A stretch of 64,000 bases of DNA from an uncultured Lachnospiraceae bacterium (GCA_902762955.1 CACWQH010000004.1:1-64000), one strand, 5' to 3'. Positions 27,945 through 37,471 are shown, counted from the stretch's first letter. The notes: generated from the letters alone by a model not told the origin. Program-made: numbers and translations.

Positions 27945-28977
27945 TCATCATTTTAAATTCATCATATGTCACAAGTTCCATCTGAATATAATAATCGCCC
28001 TGCTTCATAGTAAGAGTGTTTCCTTCATAGGCTAAATCATACACATCATCCTCATAATCATCAGTAGTCAATGTAGCATCATCAAATACAAAGGTTCCTG
28101 CATCCGACATTCTGATTACAAAATATCCTGTGTTGGTGTTATCATCAAATACAGCAAACGAATAATCTCCGGCATTATAATAGTTCTCAAACATACTTGC
28201 ATAATCCTGTCCGGAACCGTCATCAATATCTGTAATCTTGTAGTAACGCATATTGGCTGGAGCTTCCTCTGTAGTTGCTTCAGTGGTTGCCTCCGTAGTT
28301 GCTTCGGTTGTTGCTTCTGTAGTAGCTTCTGTGGTAGCTTCTGTGGTTGCCTCCGTTGTCATTTCTGTTGTTGTATCAGTTGAAAATATATCTTCGGTTG
28401 AAACAACCTCGGTTGTAGCTTTTTTATCCTTGCTATCGTCCTTATCATCCTTCTTATTTTTAACAACCAAAATTATAACAATAGCTGCAATTATAGCAAC
28501 AACCGCTATTATTATACCTATGATAAGTCCGGTTTTCTTCTTTCCACCGTTGCCGTTATTTCCATCATATCCATTATTTCCATCGTAACCGTTATTAAAA
28601 TTGCCCATATTATCAGGCGTCGAACCCATATATCCGGCATTCTGATAATTCATATCCTGTTGCCGGTTATATTGAGGCTGATTATATTGGCCCTGACCAT
28701 ATGCCTGCTGATTGTTATACTGTCCGCCATATGCAGCCTGCTGATTATAATTCTGACCAGCATTTACAGCCTGCTGATTGAAATTCTGGCCTGCATTTGC
28801 AGCCTGTTGGGCCTGCTGCTTTTCATACTCCTGCTTATAATACTGCTGCTGCATCTCATATTGTTGTTGATAGTATTGCTGCTGTGCATCATACTGCTGT
28901 TGATTAAACGGTTGCTGATTGTTCTGCTGTCCGTTTGAAGAATAACCCTGATTGTTTTGGTATTGATTATTATCCAT
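27913..28977 (-). CDS. Membrane protein with prion-like Q/N/Y-rich N terminus and Thr-rich stalk
   Basis: 354 residues. Residues 1-145 are almost only Gln, Asn, Tyr, Gly and Ala (QQYYQQQYEMQQQYY and similar). One membrane helix follows at about 149-172 (KKKTGLIIGIIIAVVAI...), then a basic/acidic patch (NKKDDKDDSKDKK), a stalk of about ten TTEA units, and a C-terminal beta-type domain of about 115 residues (MRYYKITDIDDG...YSFAVFDDNTNTGYFVI). The basic residues before the helix put the Q/N part inside the cell. It is a paralogue of the next protein upstream. The function is unknown. Confidence 0.8.
   Translation of the reverse strand: MDNNQYQNNQGYSSNGQQNNQQPFNQQQYDAQQQYYQQQYEMQQQYYKQEYEKQQAQQAANAGQNFNQQAVNAGQNYNQQAAYGGQYNNQQAYGQGQYNQPQYNRQQDMNYQNAGYMGSTPDNMGNFNNGYDGNNGYDGNNGNGGKKKTGLIIGIIIAVVAIIAAIVIILVVKNKKDDKDDSKDKKATTEVVSTEDIFSTDTTTEMTTEATTEATTEATTEATTEATTEATTEATTEEAPANMRYYKITDIDDGSGQDYASMFENYYNAGDYSFAVFDDNTNTGYFVIRMSDAGTFVFDDATLTTDDYEDDVYDLAYEGNTLTMKQGDYYIQMELVTYDEFKMMNDAYESSGSN
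28253..28380. repeat. 12-bp tandem repeats encoding the TTEA stalk
   Basis: About ten units of the type GTTGCTTCTGTA (plus strand), encoding Thr-Thr-Glu-Ala on the minus strand. The 12-bp unit keeps the reading frame when copy number changes. Confidence 0.85.
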
Positions 28978-29102
28978 TTAAACACTCCTTTTTTACATTA
29001 TTTTGTTATATATTATTATAATTCTATCATATTATAATTATAGATAGTAGTTCGTAAATACGACATTTTGATGGGACACTTGTTTCTAATTTAAGAAATT
29101 GA

Positions 29103-29133
29103 CGGCTTGATGATTTATTTAATCTTCAAGCCG
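29103..29133 (-). terminator. Hairpin between the two Q/N-rich protein genes
   Basis: CGGCTTGA / TCAAGCCG stem (15-nt loop) downstream of the 29183-30574 gene; the following T run is short. Confidence 0.55.
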
Positions 29134-29182
29134 CCAACTATTTCATTTAATCAATTTATTATATTTTTCAAACTGTCTTATG

Positions 29183-30574
29183 TTAAAAATGTAATGAGTC
29201 CAGAACAGACATTGCAATACTTTTTACGTCACTTCCATAATAATCCGTATCAGCTATAATTGAAACACGATACAATTTGTTATTATACTCTATATAACCG
29301 TCAATCCAATTAGAATTTGCCATTGTCTGACTTCCGTAATATCCTTCAAATTCAAAATCAGTATAGTCTCCGTCAAAATAATACTGAATGGTTACTCCTC
29401 CAGATGTTACATAATTAAAATCTGTCCAATCATCATAGCTTCCGGCTTCTGCTTCTGCTGAGTTACCGCTTGCTGCCAAATCATCATCTACCACTTCCAC
29501 ATATACATCAGAAACACATCTGTCATCCTTATATAACTCTGCTTCAAACCATCCGATTTCTAAATCCTCTTCATCAATTATAAGAAGGAAATCAGCAGGA
29601 CAGGTAAAATGTAAATCTCCTACAGTAAAATCAGTTGCTTGTGTAAGTGTAGTTCCGTACAAATCACTATCGTCATAATCACTGCTGTCATATGCTGCCT
29701 GAAGGGGTTCAAATTCTTCCTCTGTTATCTGCGTGAAGACAAGTGTTTCTCCTTCACTTGACAATGTTACGGTATTTCCGGATACTGACATATCAATAGC
29801 TAAACCACCCATTGTCATCGAAGAATCATCATAAGTAACCTCTCCAAGAAGTTCTCCCATGATTACTATATATCCTGTGTGAGTATCATCAGACAAAACC
29901 ATAAATGAATAATTTCCCATTGCATCTGAAGCATTTATATCCGCCATATAATCATAATCAGGATCCTCAATATCTGAAGCACCGGTAAGTCTGTAATATC
30001 TGGTCTGTCCGACTGTATCTGTTCTTTCCTCTGTTGTAGCAGCTTCAGTTGTTACAGCTTCTGTCGTTGTCATTTCCGTTGTTGCAGTTTCTGTCGTTGT
30101 AACTTCCGTTGTAGTCTTTTTATCACTATTATCCTCGTCATCTTTCTTATTTTTAAGGACAATCACTACTACTATTGCAGCAATTATTGCAACCACAGCC
30201 AATATTATACCGATAATAAGACCTGTTTTTTTGCCGCCGCCATTTTGGTTATCCCCATTATATCCGCTGTTACCGATTCCCTGATTGTATCCTCCTGTAA
30301 ATCCGCCCTGCTGACCGTTATATATTTGCGTAGGTGCAGGCTGATTAAAGGTTTGATTATTAGGCTGATTATAGGTCTGGTTATACTGTTGTCCGGTAAA
30401 CTGCTGTCCTCCCATTTGCTGTCCTGCAGGCATTGTCTGTCCGATTTCATCAAAGCCTGTCTGTGGCTGTTGTGGTTGAAAAAACACTTGCTGATTATAG
30501 CTCTGCCCTTGAGGATTATAACTTTGTCCCTGTGGATTAAAGCCCCTATTATTAAATCCCTGGTTATTATCCAT
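29183..30574 (-). CDS. Membrane protein with prion-like N terminus, Thr-rich stalk and two outer domains
   Basis: 463 residues, same plan as the 27913-28977 protein: Q/N/G-rich residues 1-115 (includes DEIGQTMPAGQQ), KKTGLIIGIILAVVAI helix at about 118-142, short TTE stalk, then the RYYRLTG...YSFMVLSDDTHTGYIVI domain. A further C-terminal domain of about 150 residues (ADFLLIIDEEDLEIGWFEAELY... to LDSLHF) is absent from the paralogue. The shared TMP motif in its N terminus recalls the TMP repeats of the YARHG protein. The function is unknown. Confidence 0.8.
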   Translation of the reverse strand: MDNNQGFNNRGFNPQGQSYNPQGQSYNQQVFFQPQQPQTGFDEIGQTMPAGQQMGGQQFTGQQYNQTYNQPNNQTFNQPAPTQIYNGQQGGFTGGYNQGIGNSGYNGDNQNGGGKKTGLIIGIILAVVAIIAAIVVVIVLKNKKDDEDNSDKKTTTEVTTTETATTEMTTTEAVTTEAATTEERTDTVGQTRYYRLTGASDIEDPDYDYMADINASDAMGNYSFMVLSDDTHTGYIVIMGELLGEVTYDDSSMTMGGLAIDMSVSGNTVTLSSEGETLVFTQITEEEFEPLQAAYDSSDYDDSDLYGTTLTQATDFTVGDLHFTCPADFLLIIDEEDLEIGWFEAELYKDDRCVSDVYVEVVDDDLAASGNSAEAEAGSYDDWTDFNYVTSGGVTIQYYFDGDYTDFEFEGYYGSQTMANSNWIDGYIEYNNKLYRVSIIADTDYYGSDVKSIAMSVLDSLHF

Positions 30575-30628
30575 ACATTATCTCCTTTTCTTTTTCCCTT
30601 TTACAGTTATATTATTCAATAGTATTTA

Positions 30629-31246
30629 TTACTCATAAATAGGTTCAAAATCACTTGCATCATGTCCGCATAAAGGACATATATAGTCCGAAGGGAGTGT
30701 CTCTCCTTCATAGATGTATCCGCATATTTTACATTTCCAACCTACTATCTTCTTTTCCTTATCCACTTTTTCAGGCTTTGGCTTTACATCACTTTGATAG
30801 TCTGCATAAGTAAGCGGCGGATTGTCACTAAGTACCTTTGCATCCACAATTTCAGCTATAAATAATGTATGCGATCCAAGGTCTGTTTCGGAAAGCACCT
30901 TACAGGATATAACCGCACAGGACTGCCATGCAATATATGGATTTCCCATATCGTCAAGCTGCGGTACAAAATCTGAAAATTTATCTACATCACGTCCTGA
31001 CTGAAATCCAAATCTTTTAATAGTATCAAAGCTTACCGTCTTATCAAGCATGGTAAGGGCAAACTGCTTGCTTTCCTTTATAAGGTCACAGGTATAATTC
31101 TTATTGATTACTGAAATCGCAACCCTTACAGGGTCATTTGCCACCTGAATACAAGTATTGGTTATACATGCATTCATCTTATCCCCACTCTTTGTTCCAA
31201 GTACAAACACTCCATATGAAAGCTTGTACAATGCCTTATTATCCAT
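30629..31246 (-). CDS. Flavin reductase-like protein fused to rubredoxin
   Basis: 205 residues. Residues 1-150 have the flavin reductase/FMN-binding split barrel (SYGVFVLGTKSGDKMNACITNTC, RVAISVINKNYTCD, GSHTLFIAEI). Residues about 168-203 are a rubredoxin with both Cys pairs (WKCKICGYIYEG and CPLCGHDASDF). This is the layout of the high-molecular-weight rubredoxin of Moorella, which hands electrons from NADH to flavodiiron oxygen or NO reductases. The partner enzyme is not in the window. Confidence 0.92.
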   Translation of the reverse strand: MDNKALYKLSYGVFVLGTKSGDKMNACITNTCIQVANDPVRVAISVINKNYTCDLIKESKQFALTMLDKTVSFDTIKRFGFQSGRDVDKFSDFVPQLDDMGNPYIAWQSCAVISCKVLSETDLGSHTLFIAEIVDAKVLSDNPPLTYADYQSDVKPKPEKVDKEKKIVGWKCKICGYIYEGETLPSDYICPLCGHDASDFEPIYE

Positions 31247-31261
31247 AACAAAACCCTCCTT

Positions 31262-31711
31262 TTAACATATCTCTGCACTGTCAAGAATAATTGTAAACGG
31301 TCCGTCATTTGTAAGCTCGACCTTCATATCCGCTCCAAACTCACCGGTTTCAACTACTTCTATCTCATTTTTACAAAGCTCTACTATATAGTCATATATT
31401 TTTTCTGCATGCTCGGGACTTCCCGCTTTTATAAAGGATGGTCTGTTACCCTTCTTACAATCAGCATATAGTGTAAACTGTGACACTAAAAGAAGCTGAC
31501 CGTTCACATCCTTTATGGAAAGATTGGTTTTACCCTCTGCATCCGCAAATATCCTAAGTCCTATCAGTTTTTTCACAAGCTTATCGGCTATCTCCTTTGT
31601 ATCCTCTTCACAGACACCGATCAGAACCATAAACCCATTTTCTATTTTACCGCTTACATTTCCGTCTATGGTAACACTTGCATTTGCTACACGTTGAATT
31701 ACGAATTTCAT
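31262..31711 (-). CDS. dtd: D-aminoacyl-tRNA deacylase
   Basis: 149 residues. [17 protein letters not shown] at the start, [16 protein letters not shown] active-site region and the GP motif [11 protein letters not shown] are in place. It removes D-amino acids (and Gly from tRNA-Ala) from tRNA. The next gene upstream, pyrC, ends 2 nt before it. Confidence 0.96.
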   Translation of the reverse strand: MKFVIQRVANASVTIDGNVSGKIENGFMVLIGVCEEDTKEIADKLVKKLIGLRIFADAEGKTNLSIKDVNGQLLLVSQFTLYADCKKGNRPSFIKAGSPEHAEKIYDYIVELCKNEIEVVETGEFGADMKVELTNDGPFTIILDSAEIC

Positions 31712-31713
31712 AT

Positions 31714-33003
31714 CTATTCACCATAAACAACCTTTCCGTCAACTATCGTATCAGTAACCTTACCCTTAAGAACCTTACCCTCATATGGAGTGTTGTGTCC
31801 TTTTGAGAAAAACTCTGAAGCCTTAACCTCCCACTCAACACAAGGATCAAATACAGCTATATCAGCCTTTGCGCCCTCGGTAAGCTTGCCGTAATCCCTG
31901 TCTATGCCTATTACATGTGCAGGATTATAGCTCATCTTCCTTGCCATCTCCATGATGTCCATAAGACCTGTTGATACAAGCGCAGTATATGTAAGCGCTG
32001 CCGAGGTCTCAAGACCGACTATTCCAAAAGGTGCCTTGTCAAAATATCTTTCCTTTTCCTCGTCCGAATGAGGTGCATGGTCCGTAGATATACAGGACAT
32101 AGTTCCGTCAATCAAGCCCTCTATAAGAGCCTTCACATCCTCCTCTTTTCTAAGCGGCGGATTCATCTTGTAATTGCTGTTTGCTTCAGTTATGTCTGCA
32201 TCCGTAAGAGTGAAATGATGAGGACATACTTCAGCCGTCACATCAGCACCAAGCCTTTTTGCCATACGCATAAGCTCTACTGTTCCCTTGGTCGAGCAGT
32301 GACATATATGAAGCTTTGCTCCTGTCTCTGCCGCAAGAAGTATATCTCTTGCAGTTATGATATCCTCAACGGAATTAGGTATTCCCGGCACATCATACTT
32401 TTCGGATGCTACACCCTCATTAAGTACACCCTTTCCTACTAAATCCTTATCCTCACAATGTGCCATAACAACTGCACCAAGTGAAGCTGCCTCCTTCATA
32501 GCCTCACGGTAAAGCTTAACATCCATAACACTCTTTCCGTCCTCGGAAAATGCTACCGCTCCCGCTTCCTTCATAGCCTTCATATCTACAAGCTCTTTGC
32601 CTTCCATGCCCTTGGTTATACAGGAAAGCTGTTTTACATGAACAAGTGCCTCCTTGTCCGCCTTGTCCAATATGTATCCGAGTGTTTCAACACTGTCAAC
32701 AACAGGACTTGTATTAGGCATCGCACAAACTGTAGTTACCCCGCCGTGTGCTGCTGCCCTTGCACCTGTAACTATATCCTCCTTATAGGTCTGTCCAGGA
32801 TCCCTGAAATGTACATGCAAATCCACAAATCCCGGCATAACATACTTACCCTTCGCATCTATAATCTCGCTGTCGTTACCCTCGTAAGCCTCGCCCTTAC
32901 TTTTTACATATATCTTCTTTATAGTGTCACCGCTTACTTCTACATCCGCTTCCTCGTTAAGCCCTGTTTCAGGGTCAACCACGTGTCCGTTAATAATTAC
33001 CAT
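31714..33003 (-). CDS. pyrC: Dihydroorotase
   Basis: 429 residues. Zinc-binding [17 protein letters not shown] near residue 60, [29 protein letters not shown] and [12 protein letters not shown] carry the metal and catalytic residues of type I dihydroorotase. It closes carbamoyl aspartate to dihydroorotate, the step before PyrD. AAGGAGG 5 nt before the ATG at 33003 sets the start; the upstream ATGs in frame have no ribosome site. It is separate from pyrFKD by about 6 kb. Confidence 0.97.
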   Translation of the reverse strand: MVIINGHVVDPETGLNEEADVEVSGDTIKKIYVKSKGEAYEGNDSEIIDAKGKYVMPGFVDLHVHFRDPGQTYKEDIVTGARAAAHGGVTTVCAMPNTSPVVDSVETLGYILDKADKEALVHVKQLSCITKGMEGKELVDMKAMKEAGAVAFSEDGKSVMDVKLYREAMKEAASLGAVVMAHCEDKDLVGKGVLNEGVASEKYDVPGIPNSVEDIITARDILLAAETGAKLHICHCSTKGTVELMRMAKRLGADVTAEVCPHHFTLTDADITEANSNYKMNPPLRKEEDVKALIEGLIDGTMSCISTDHAPHSDEEKERYFDKAPFGIVGLETSAALTYTALVSTGLMDIMEMARKMSYNPAHVIGIDRDYGKLTEGAKADIAVFDPCVEWEVKASEFFSKGHNTPYEGKVLKGKVTDTIVDGKVVYGE

Positions 33004-33081
33004 ATCGTCCTCCTTCATACCCTCGTAACGCTTTGCTGTCATGCATTACTTTAATAATCTATATCATGTGTAAATCATTTT

Positions 33082-33660
33082 CTATAAGGTTTCCGAATCT
33101 AACATATATTTAATCAAATATGCCTCTTTCTGTGATATATCATCCTCCGGTACATCAAATGTAACGAATAACGTATCTTTTTCACTATCTACATCAAGCT
33201 TCTCTATATCGAGAGTTGAAGCTGAAATAATAGATAATATGTCCTTTATACAGAGTCCCTTCTCAGATTTTCTGTCGGCTCTAAGTGTTAATTCAAGCTT
33301 ACCATCTTTTATTTCATTTTCGAAAAATTCCTTTAAAGATGGACTTGATACCGAAACCAGCTCTCCATCCTTCAAATCACTTGTGACAAATTCTTTTGAC
33401 CCCTTTGTATCATCTAAAAAAAACAATTCATATTGCCTTCTTCTGCTAATCTGCACAACCTTTTTCAAAAAAGCAACATAATCCGGATCATCCATGAATC
33501 TTTCATACATTTCCTTTTCACGTACCGGCTTATATATGCTGTCACCGGTTTCAATTTTAACCTTTGCAACCTCCGTTGCGCACTCCATACGTGCATCAAA
33601 CAAAGTCTTCATCTTGTCATCTATTTCGTTTATATTTTTTCTTATGTCGTCTAATCTCAT
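33082..33660 (-). CDS. Chorismate mutase (AroQ)-like protein with extra C-terminal domain
   Basis: 192 residues. Residues 1-90 match the AroQ helical domain: DIRKNINEIDDKMKTLFDARM, then AKVK, YKPVREKEMYERF and a third helix. Residues about 100-192 form an unknown acidic domain (IKDILSIISASTLDIEKLDVD...) that could be a regulatory region, though no ACT motif is clear. No other aromatic amino acid gene is nearby. It may convert chorismate to prephenate; the mutase activity is inferred. Confidence 0.7.
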   Translation of the reverse strand: MRLDDIRKNINEIDDKMKTLFDARMECATEVAKVKIETGDSIYKPVREKEMYERFMDDPDYVAFLKKVVQISRRRQYELFFLDDTKGSKEFVTSDLKDGELVSVSSPSLKEFFENEIKDGKLELTLRADRKSEKGLCIKDILSIISASTLDIEKLDVDSEKDTLFVTFDVPEDDISQKEAYLIKYMLDSETL

Positions 33661-33684
33661 AATTTACCTCTTCTTATAAACCAT

Positions 33685-34092
33685 CTACAGCATTTCGCCG
33701 CTTATGCTGTACAAATCCTCAAAGCTTATCTTCTCATCAACAATCTGTATATACCTTGATTCAATATTAACCTTTGCAACAATGCCCGTCTTTTGAAGAC
33801 ATATATCTTCTTCTGTGTCCCTTGCTTTTATAAAATATATAACCGTAACAATCGGATGCTCACCCTTGTTAAGCATTTCTTCAATCTTATTAAAGCGTAC
33901 ATCCAGTTCTTCCTTTTCCTCCTCGGAAAGCTCTGTTCTCGGCTTAATAATTATATTCTTTTTTTCAATAGCTTCTTCAAAGCCCTTTAGTGCCGAAAAG
34001 GGTGAAAATATCTTTGCTCTGTCAGCAACACTCATCCTCGCTCTTTTTGAAACCGGTCTGTCCTTATCTATAATATCCTCATATCCCGTCAT
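33685..34092 (-). CDS. YolD-like protein
   Basis: About 135 residues. DRPVSKRARMSVADRAKIFSPFSALKGFEEAI is the YolD pattern, and the C-terminal half (TVIYFIKARDTEEDI...GIVAKVNIESRYIQIVDEKISFEDL) fits the family. YolD-like genes pair with Y-family polymerases of the UvrX/UmuC type, as here. AGAGGA 6 nt before the ATG decides the start. Confidence 0.88.
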   Translation of the reverse strand: MTGYEDIIDKDRPVSKRARMSVADRAKIFSPFSALKGFEEAIEKKNIIIKPRTELSEEEKEELDVRFNKIEEMLNKGEHPIVTVIYFIKARDTEEDICLQKTGIVAKVNIESRYIQIVDEKISFEDLYSISGEML

Positions 34093-34158
34093 TTTATATC
34101 CTCTTATATAAACGCACAAAGCTTTAACAAAAAAATTAATTCATAAACCATCTCAATC

Positions 34159-35529
34159 CTACGCCTTATGCCCTCCGATTTGCCTGTGCCTGTCTCTCAT
34201 TGTCGCACCCTCTTCAAGATTGGTTCCCTTTAAAATCGCATTTTTTCCAAAGCGTTTTTTAATACTGATCATAGCCTGCTGCATCTTTTTTTCTTTTTCA
34301 AGATCCTTTGAATTGGTAAATATATCAAATTGTTCATAGCTTTCAGCCATAACATTATTGGCACCTATGGTTATCCTTCTAACCATGAGATCCTTATCAA
34401 CTATCTCATCAAAAAGTCTGATTACTGCATCCGTAATCTTCTTTGAAGAGGATGTATAGGTTCCGAAGTTTGCAGTTCCGTGTGCAGACTTTGGTACGAT
34501 TCTTCCGTATCTGTCTATCTTGGTTTCTCCCTCAAATCCACCGCTGTCGACATTTATTCTATCATAACCTATTTCTAAAGTAAATGAAGGAGAAGAAAGT
34601 CCCTTATCCACAAGCTCCAACACCAGCTCCTCGGTCATCTCACGCACTACTATTCTCGCCTTATCAAAGCTATAGGGTTCCTGAAGTACTTGTCCCGAAG
34701 AAAAGCTGTTGGTCTTTGGCTTGTACCTTTTTATATCCTCCAAGGTACATGGCTCATATCCCCAGGCATGGTCGATAAGTATCTCCGCATCTATACCAAA
34801 TACTTTAAACAATGTATCCTCATCCGAAAGCGACATCCTTGCTATATCACCCATAGTGTGAATTCCGTATTTTTCAAGTCTTTTAGCAGTACCGGGACCG
34901 GTTCTCCAAAAATCCGTAATCGGCTTATGTGACCATAGCTTTTCCCTATAGCTTCTCTCATCAAGACTCGCAATTCTCACCCCATACTTATCCGCCTCTA
35001 TGTGCTTTGCGCCTATATCCATAGCAACCTTGCAAAGATACAGATTAGGTGCAATGCCGGCAGTTGCAGTTATACCTGTTTCATTTAACACATCCATAAT
35101 TATGGTACGTGCCAATTCCTCTGCCGTCATATTATAAAGAGAAAGATAATGGGTTACATCCATAAAGACCTCATCTATGCTGTAAACCTGTATATCATCC
35201 TTGCTGATATATTTTAGATATATTTCATAAATCCTTGTGGAATAATCTATATAAAGAGACATACGCGGAACCGCTGCGATAAAAGTAAGCTCCTTACCGG
35301 TTGCCCTTTTCACCTCATCACATTTTTGATACACCTCAAAAAGTCTTGACCTTCCGGATAATCCGTATGCCTTAAGTGCAGGCGTAACCGCCAGACATAT
35401 GGTTTTTTCCGTACGTGATTCATCCGCCACAACAAGCCTTGTTGTAAGCGGGTCAAGCCCTCTTTCAACACACTCCACCGAGGCATAAAAGGACTTTAAA
35501 TCAATTGCTATATAAGTTCTTTCACTCAT
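34159..35529 (-). CDS. Y-family DNA polymerase (UmuC/UvrX-like)
   Basis: About 456 residues. Catalytic acidic residues lie in AIDLKSFYASVECV and YSIDEVFMDVTHYL; TAGIAPNLYLCKVAMDIGAKH and the HhH region GPGTAKRLEKYGIHTMGDIA are typical. This is a translesion polymerase of the group paired with YolD proteins. AGGAG 7 nt before the ATG at 35529 sets the start; the 51 codons upstream lack support. I looked for a Gram-positive LexA box (GAAC-N4-GTTC) upstream and saw none. Confidence 0.94.
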   Translation of the reverse strand: MSERTYIAIDLKSFYASVECVERGLDPLTTRLVVADESRTEKTICLAVTPALKAYGLSGRSRLFEVYQKCDEVKRATGKELTFIAAVPRMSLYIDYSTRIYEIYLKYISKDDIQVYSIDEVFMDVTHYLSLYNMTAEELARTIIMDVLNETGITATAGIAPNLYLCKVAMDIGAKHIEADKYGVRIASLDERSYREKLWSHKPITDFWRTGPGTAKRLEKYGIHTMGDIARMSLSDEDTLFKVFGIDAEILIDHAWGYEPCTLEDIKRYKPKTNSFSSGQVLQEPYSFDKARIVVREMTEELVLELVDKGLSSPSFTLEIGYDRINVDSGGFEGETKIDRYGRIVPKSAHGTANFGTYTSSSKKITDAVIRLFDEIVDKDLMVRRITIGANNVMAESYEQFDIFTNSKDLEKEKKMQQAMISIKKRFGKNAILKGTNLEEGATMRDRHRQIGGHKA

Positions 35530-35627
35530 ATAAAAACTCCTGTAAATAAATTTACATTTCACAGTGATAATCATACCACAATTATAAATGTCAGGCAAAT
35601 AAATGTGTTTAAAAAAAGTGTTACATT

Positions 35628-35673
35628 GGAACAGGCACCTTATCACATCAAAATGCGACAAGGTGCCTGTTTC
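35628..35673 (-). terminator. Hairpin after the HTH regulator gene
   Basis: GAAACAGGCACCTT / AAGGTGCCTGTTC stem on the minus strand, with a T7 run about 12 nt further on. Confidence 0.55.
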
Positions 35674-35700
35674 AATAACCACTTATCTGTTTTTTACTCT

Positions 35701-36027
35701 CTAATTACCATTGATATAATCCGAAAAAATAATTGTCCTTGATACTATACCGCCACATTCATAATCATCCACATCACATTCGTCAATGTATCTGGATACA
35801 ATTAAGTGTTCCATGTGAACATTTAAAATATGGCTCAGCATATACAGATGATCAATTGAAGGCAAAACCTTTCCATTGAACCATCTGTATATAGGCTGTG
35901 GACATGACAATCTTAAAATCTTCTGAATATCCTTTACAGTATAACCTGCAGCTTTAATTTTTCTTTTTATATTATTACCGGTTTCTTCCGGCAATATAGG
36001 TTTAGAACAAAAGCTAATACAATACAT
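35701..36027 (-). CDS. Small HTH (XRE-like) protein
   Basis: About 108 residues. The HTH region is at about 15-70 (ETGNNIKRKIKAAGYTVKDIQKILRLS...IYRWFNGKVLPSIDHLYMLSHIL), close to the pattern of small Firmicute regulators. The C terminus (DECDVDDYECGGIVSR) has three Cys and many Asp. It starts 5 nt after the stop of the 36032-36547 gene, so the two are one unit. GGGAG upstream of ATG at 36027 decides the start. Confidence 0.75.
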   Translation of the reverse strand: MYCISFCSKPILPEETGNNIKRKIKAAGYTVKDIQKILRLSCPQPIYRWFNGKVLPSIDHLYMLSHILNVHMEHLIVSRYIDECDVDDYECGGIVSRTIIFSDYINGN

Positions 36028-36031
36028 ATAA

Positions 36032-36547
36032 TCACTCCCAATTAATAGTCTCAATATGCTTGTCCTCTTTTGGTCTTAAAATGATTTTATTTATATCACC
36101 CTTATCATCTGTATTAATTACAGCCCAACTATCAAAATAATCTGTCAGTCCATAAAACGAATCACAAAAAGCAACTACATAATCTTCTGATTTTTCCAAC
36201 TTCTCCTTTACAGCTTGTACATCATAATTATTATTTCGTACAAAATCCTTAAAACTATCATCTTCATTATAATAATCAGTTAAGATATAATTGATGATAT
36301 TTTTTTCAACACCTTTCCAAAAAGCCTCTTCTCCTGATTTAATCTTTTCATCTGCATAATCAAACGGAAGCTTTTCAATAAAGAGTCCAAGACGAATAAT
36401 ATATTTTCCATCAGACTCACTTATTACTACCGTATCCAAACCATTATCAAACAGAAACAATTCACTTTCTGATTTTAATTTGTAATTCACGGTAAAACTT
36501 ATGCTTCCATCCTGTAACCTTTTAGCCATCTCTTCATAACATTTCAT
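36032..36547 (-). CDS. Uncharacterised 171-residue protein paired with HTH gene
   Basis: I do not recognise the family. The N terminus (MKCYEEMAKRLQDGSISFTVNYKLKSESELFLFDNG) and middle alternate beta-type strands with acidic helices. No membrane segment or catalytic signature is clear. It is the first gene of a two-gene unit with the HTH protein and faces the spoVA operon across a 282-nt gap. Confidence 0.65.
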   Translation of the reverse strand: MKCYEEMAKRLQDGSISFTVNYKLKSESELFLFDNGLDTVVISESDGKYIIRLGLFIEKLPFDYADEKIKSGEEAFWKGVEKNIINYILTDYYNEDDSFKDFVRNNNYDVQAVKEKLEKSEDYVVAFCDSFYGLTDYFDSWAVINTDDKGDINKIILRPKEDKHIETINWE

Positions 36548-36735
36548 AACACTGTTCTCCTATACACTTATTTTTTTCTTAAATGAAATATAATTAATAC
36601 ATAATATGTTTATTATAATATATTCATCATTATATATAATACACTAAAAACATAAATTTGTCATTGTACAGTTAGTCCAAATTTTAATTTTTTTTAAATT
36701 TTTTTCTATTTTTTCACTTATTTTCATTATTTTGT

Positions 36736-36765
36736 ACATAAAAAGGGCAAATCGAAGGCATACTA
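36736..36765 (+). promoter_or_regulatory. Possible sigma-G promoter of the spoVA operon
   Basis: ACATA (36736-36740), 18-nt spacer, CATACTA (36759-36765). The -10 matches the sigma-G/F consensus CATNNTA; the -35 differs from GYATA by one base. A forespore promoter is expected for spoVA. The rest of the gap 36548-36829 is AT-rich with nothing else seen. Confidence 0.5.
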
Positions 36766-36829
36766 CACGCAAAGAAATTTCAAAAATTAATGCATTTTTA
36801 TATAATATTTTTAAATAGAGGCTTATTAA

Positions 36830-37471
36830 ATGGAAACAAAAACTCTTTATCTGTCACTTGAGCAAAGTATATTGGTTAGCTCAAGAAAAGTAAATATCAG
36901 TGACATAGCAAAGCTTTTTTGTACTGATAAGGATATCTATCACAAGGTGTCAAAGCTTTTGGTTTTTACCTTTCCAAATACCGAGGAAGGACAACAGGTT
37001 GTAACTTCAATGAAGCTTATCGAGCTTATCAATGTTGAATTCAAAGACCTGATAATAATACCCATAGGCTCACCCGAAACCATTGTTTATTACAAAAATC
37101 CGGTTCCCATACGGAAGCTAAGTGAAAAAATCAAAGCAATAATTCTGGCATTGTTTGCATTTTTCGGAACCGGCTTTTCCATAATGTCTTATAACGGCGA
37201 TGTCGGTTCAAAAGATTTATTGGCAAATATATACAAGCTTTTTACAAATGAGTCTGTAGATCAAAATTCGAAAGGACTTTCCCTGGGAATTGTTATGTAT
37301 TCTGTAGGACTGTGTGTAGGAATGATTACATTTTTTAATCACGGCATAAACCATAAGGATACTGATGACCCTACCCCTCTCCAGGTACAGATGCGCTTGT
37401 ATGAACAAAATGTCAATCAAAGTATAATTTTGGACAGTGAAAGGAACAATAAAACAATAGATGTTGATTAA
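36830..37471 (+). CDS. spoVAA: Stage V sporulation protein AA
   Basis: 213 residues: a soluble N-terminal part of about 100 (LYLSLEQSILVSSRKVNISDIAKLFCTDKDI) and two membrane helices (about 106-128 and 154-170). The pattern and its place before spoVAB-AC-AD-AE identify it. SpoVA proteins move dipicolinic acid into the forespore and out at germination. It overlaps spoVAB by 11 nt. Confidence 0.9.
   Translation: METKTLYLSLEQSILVSSRKVNISDIAKLFCTDKDIYHKVSKLLVFTFPNTEEGQQVVTSMKLIELINVEFKDLIIIPIGSPETIVYYKNPVPIRKLSEKIKAIILALFAFFGTGFSIMSYNGDVGSKDLLANIYKLFTNESVDQNSKGLSLGIVMYSVGLCVGMITFFNHGINHKDTDDPTPLQVQMRLYEQNVNQSIILDSERNNKTIDVD

Noticed and set aside
28660..28938. Hydrophobic Leu/Ile-rich plus-strand ORF
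   Set aside because: Antisense shadow of the Gln/Asn codons of the Q/N-rich protein.
27279..28977. Programmed frameshift joining the 354- and 221-residue ORFs
   Set aside because: The paralogue at 29183-30574 has its related domain ending at the same place (EEF...AAYDSS), so the stop looks natural; no slippery sequence was seen.
35530..35627. LexA-type SOS box upstream of the Y-family polymerase
   Set aside because: No GAAC-N4-GTTC type match was seen.
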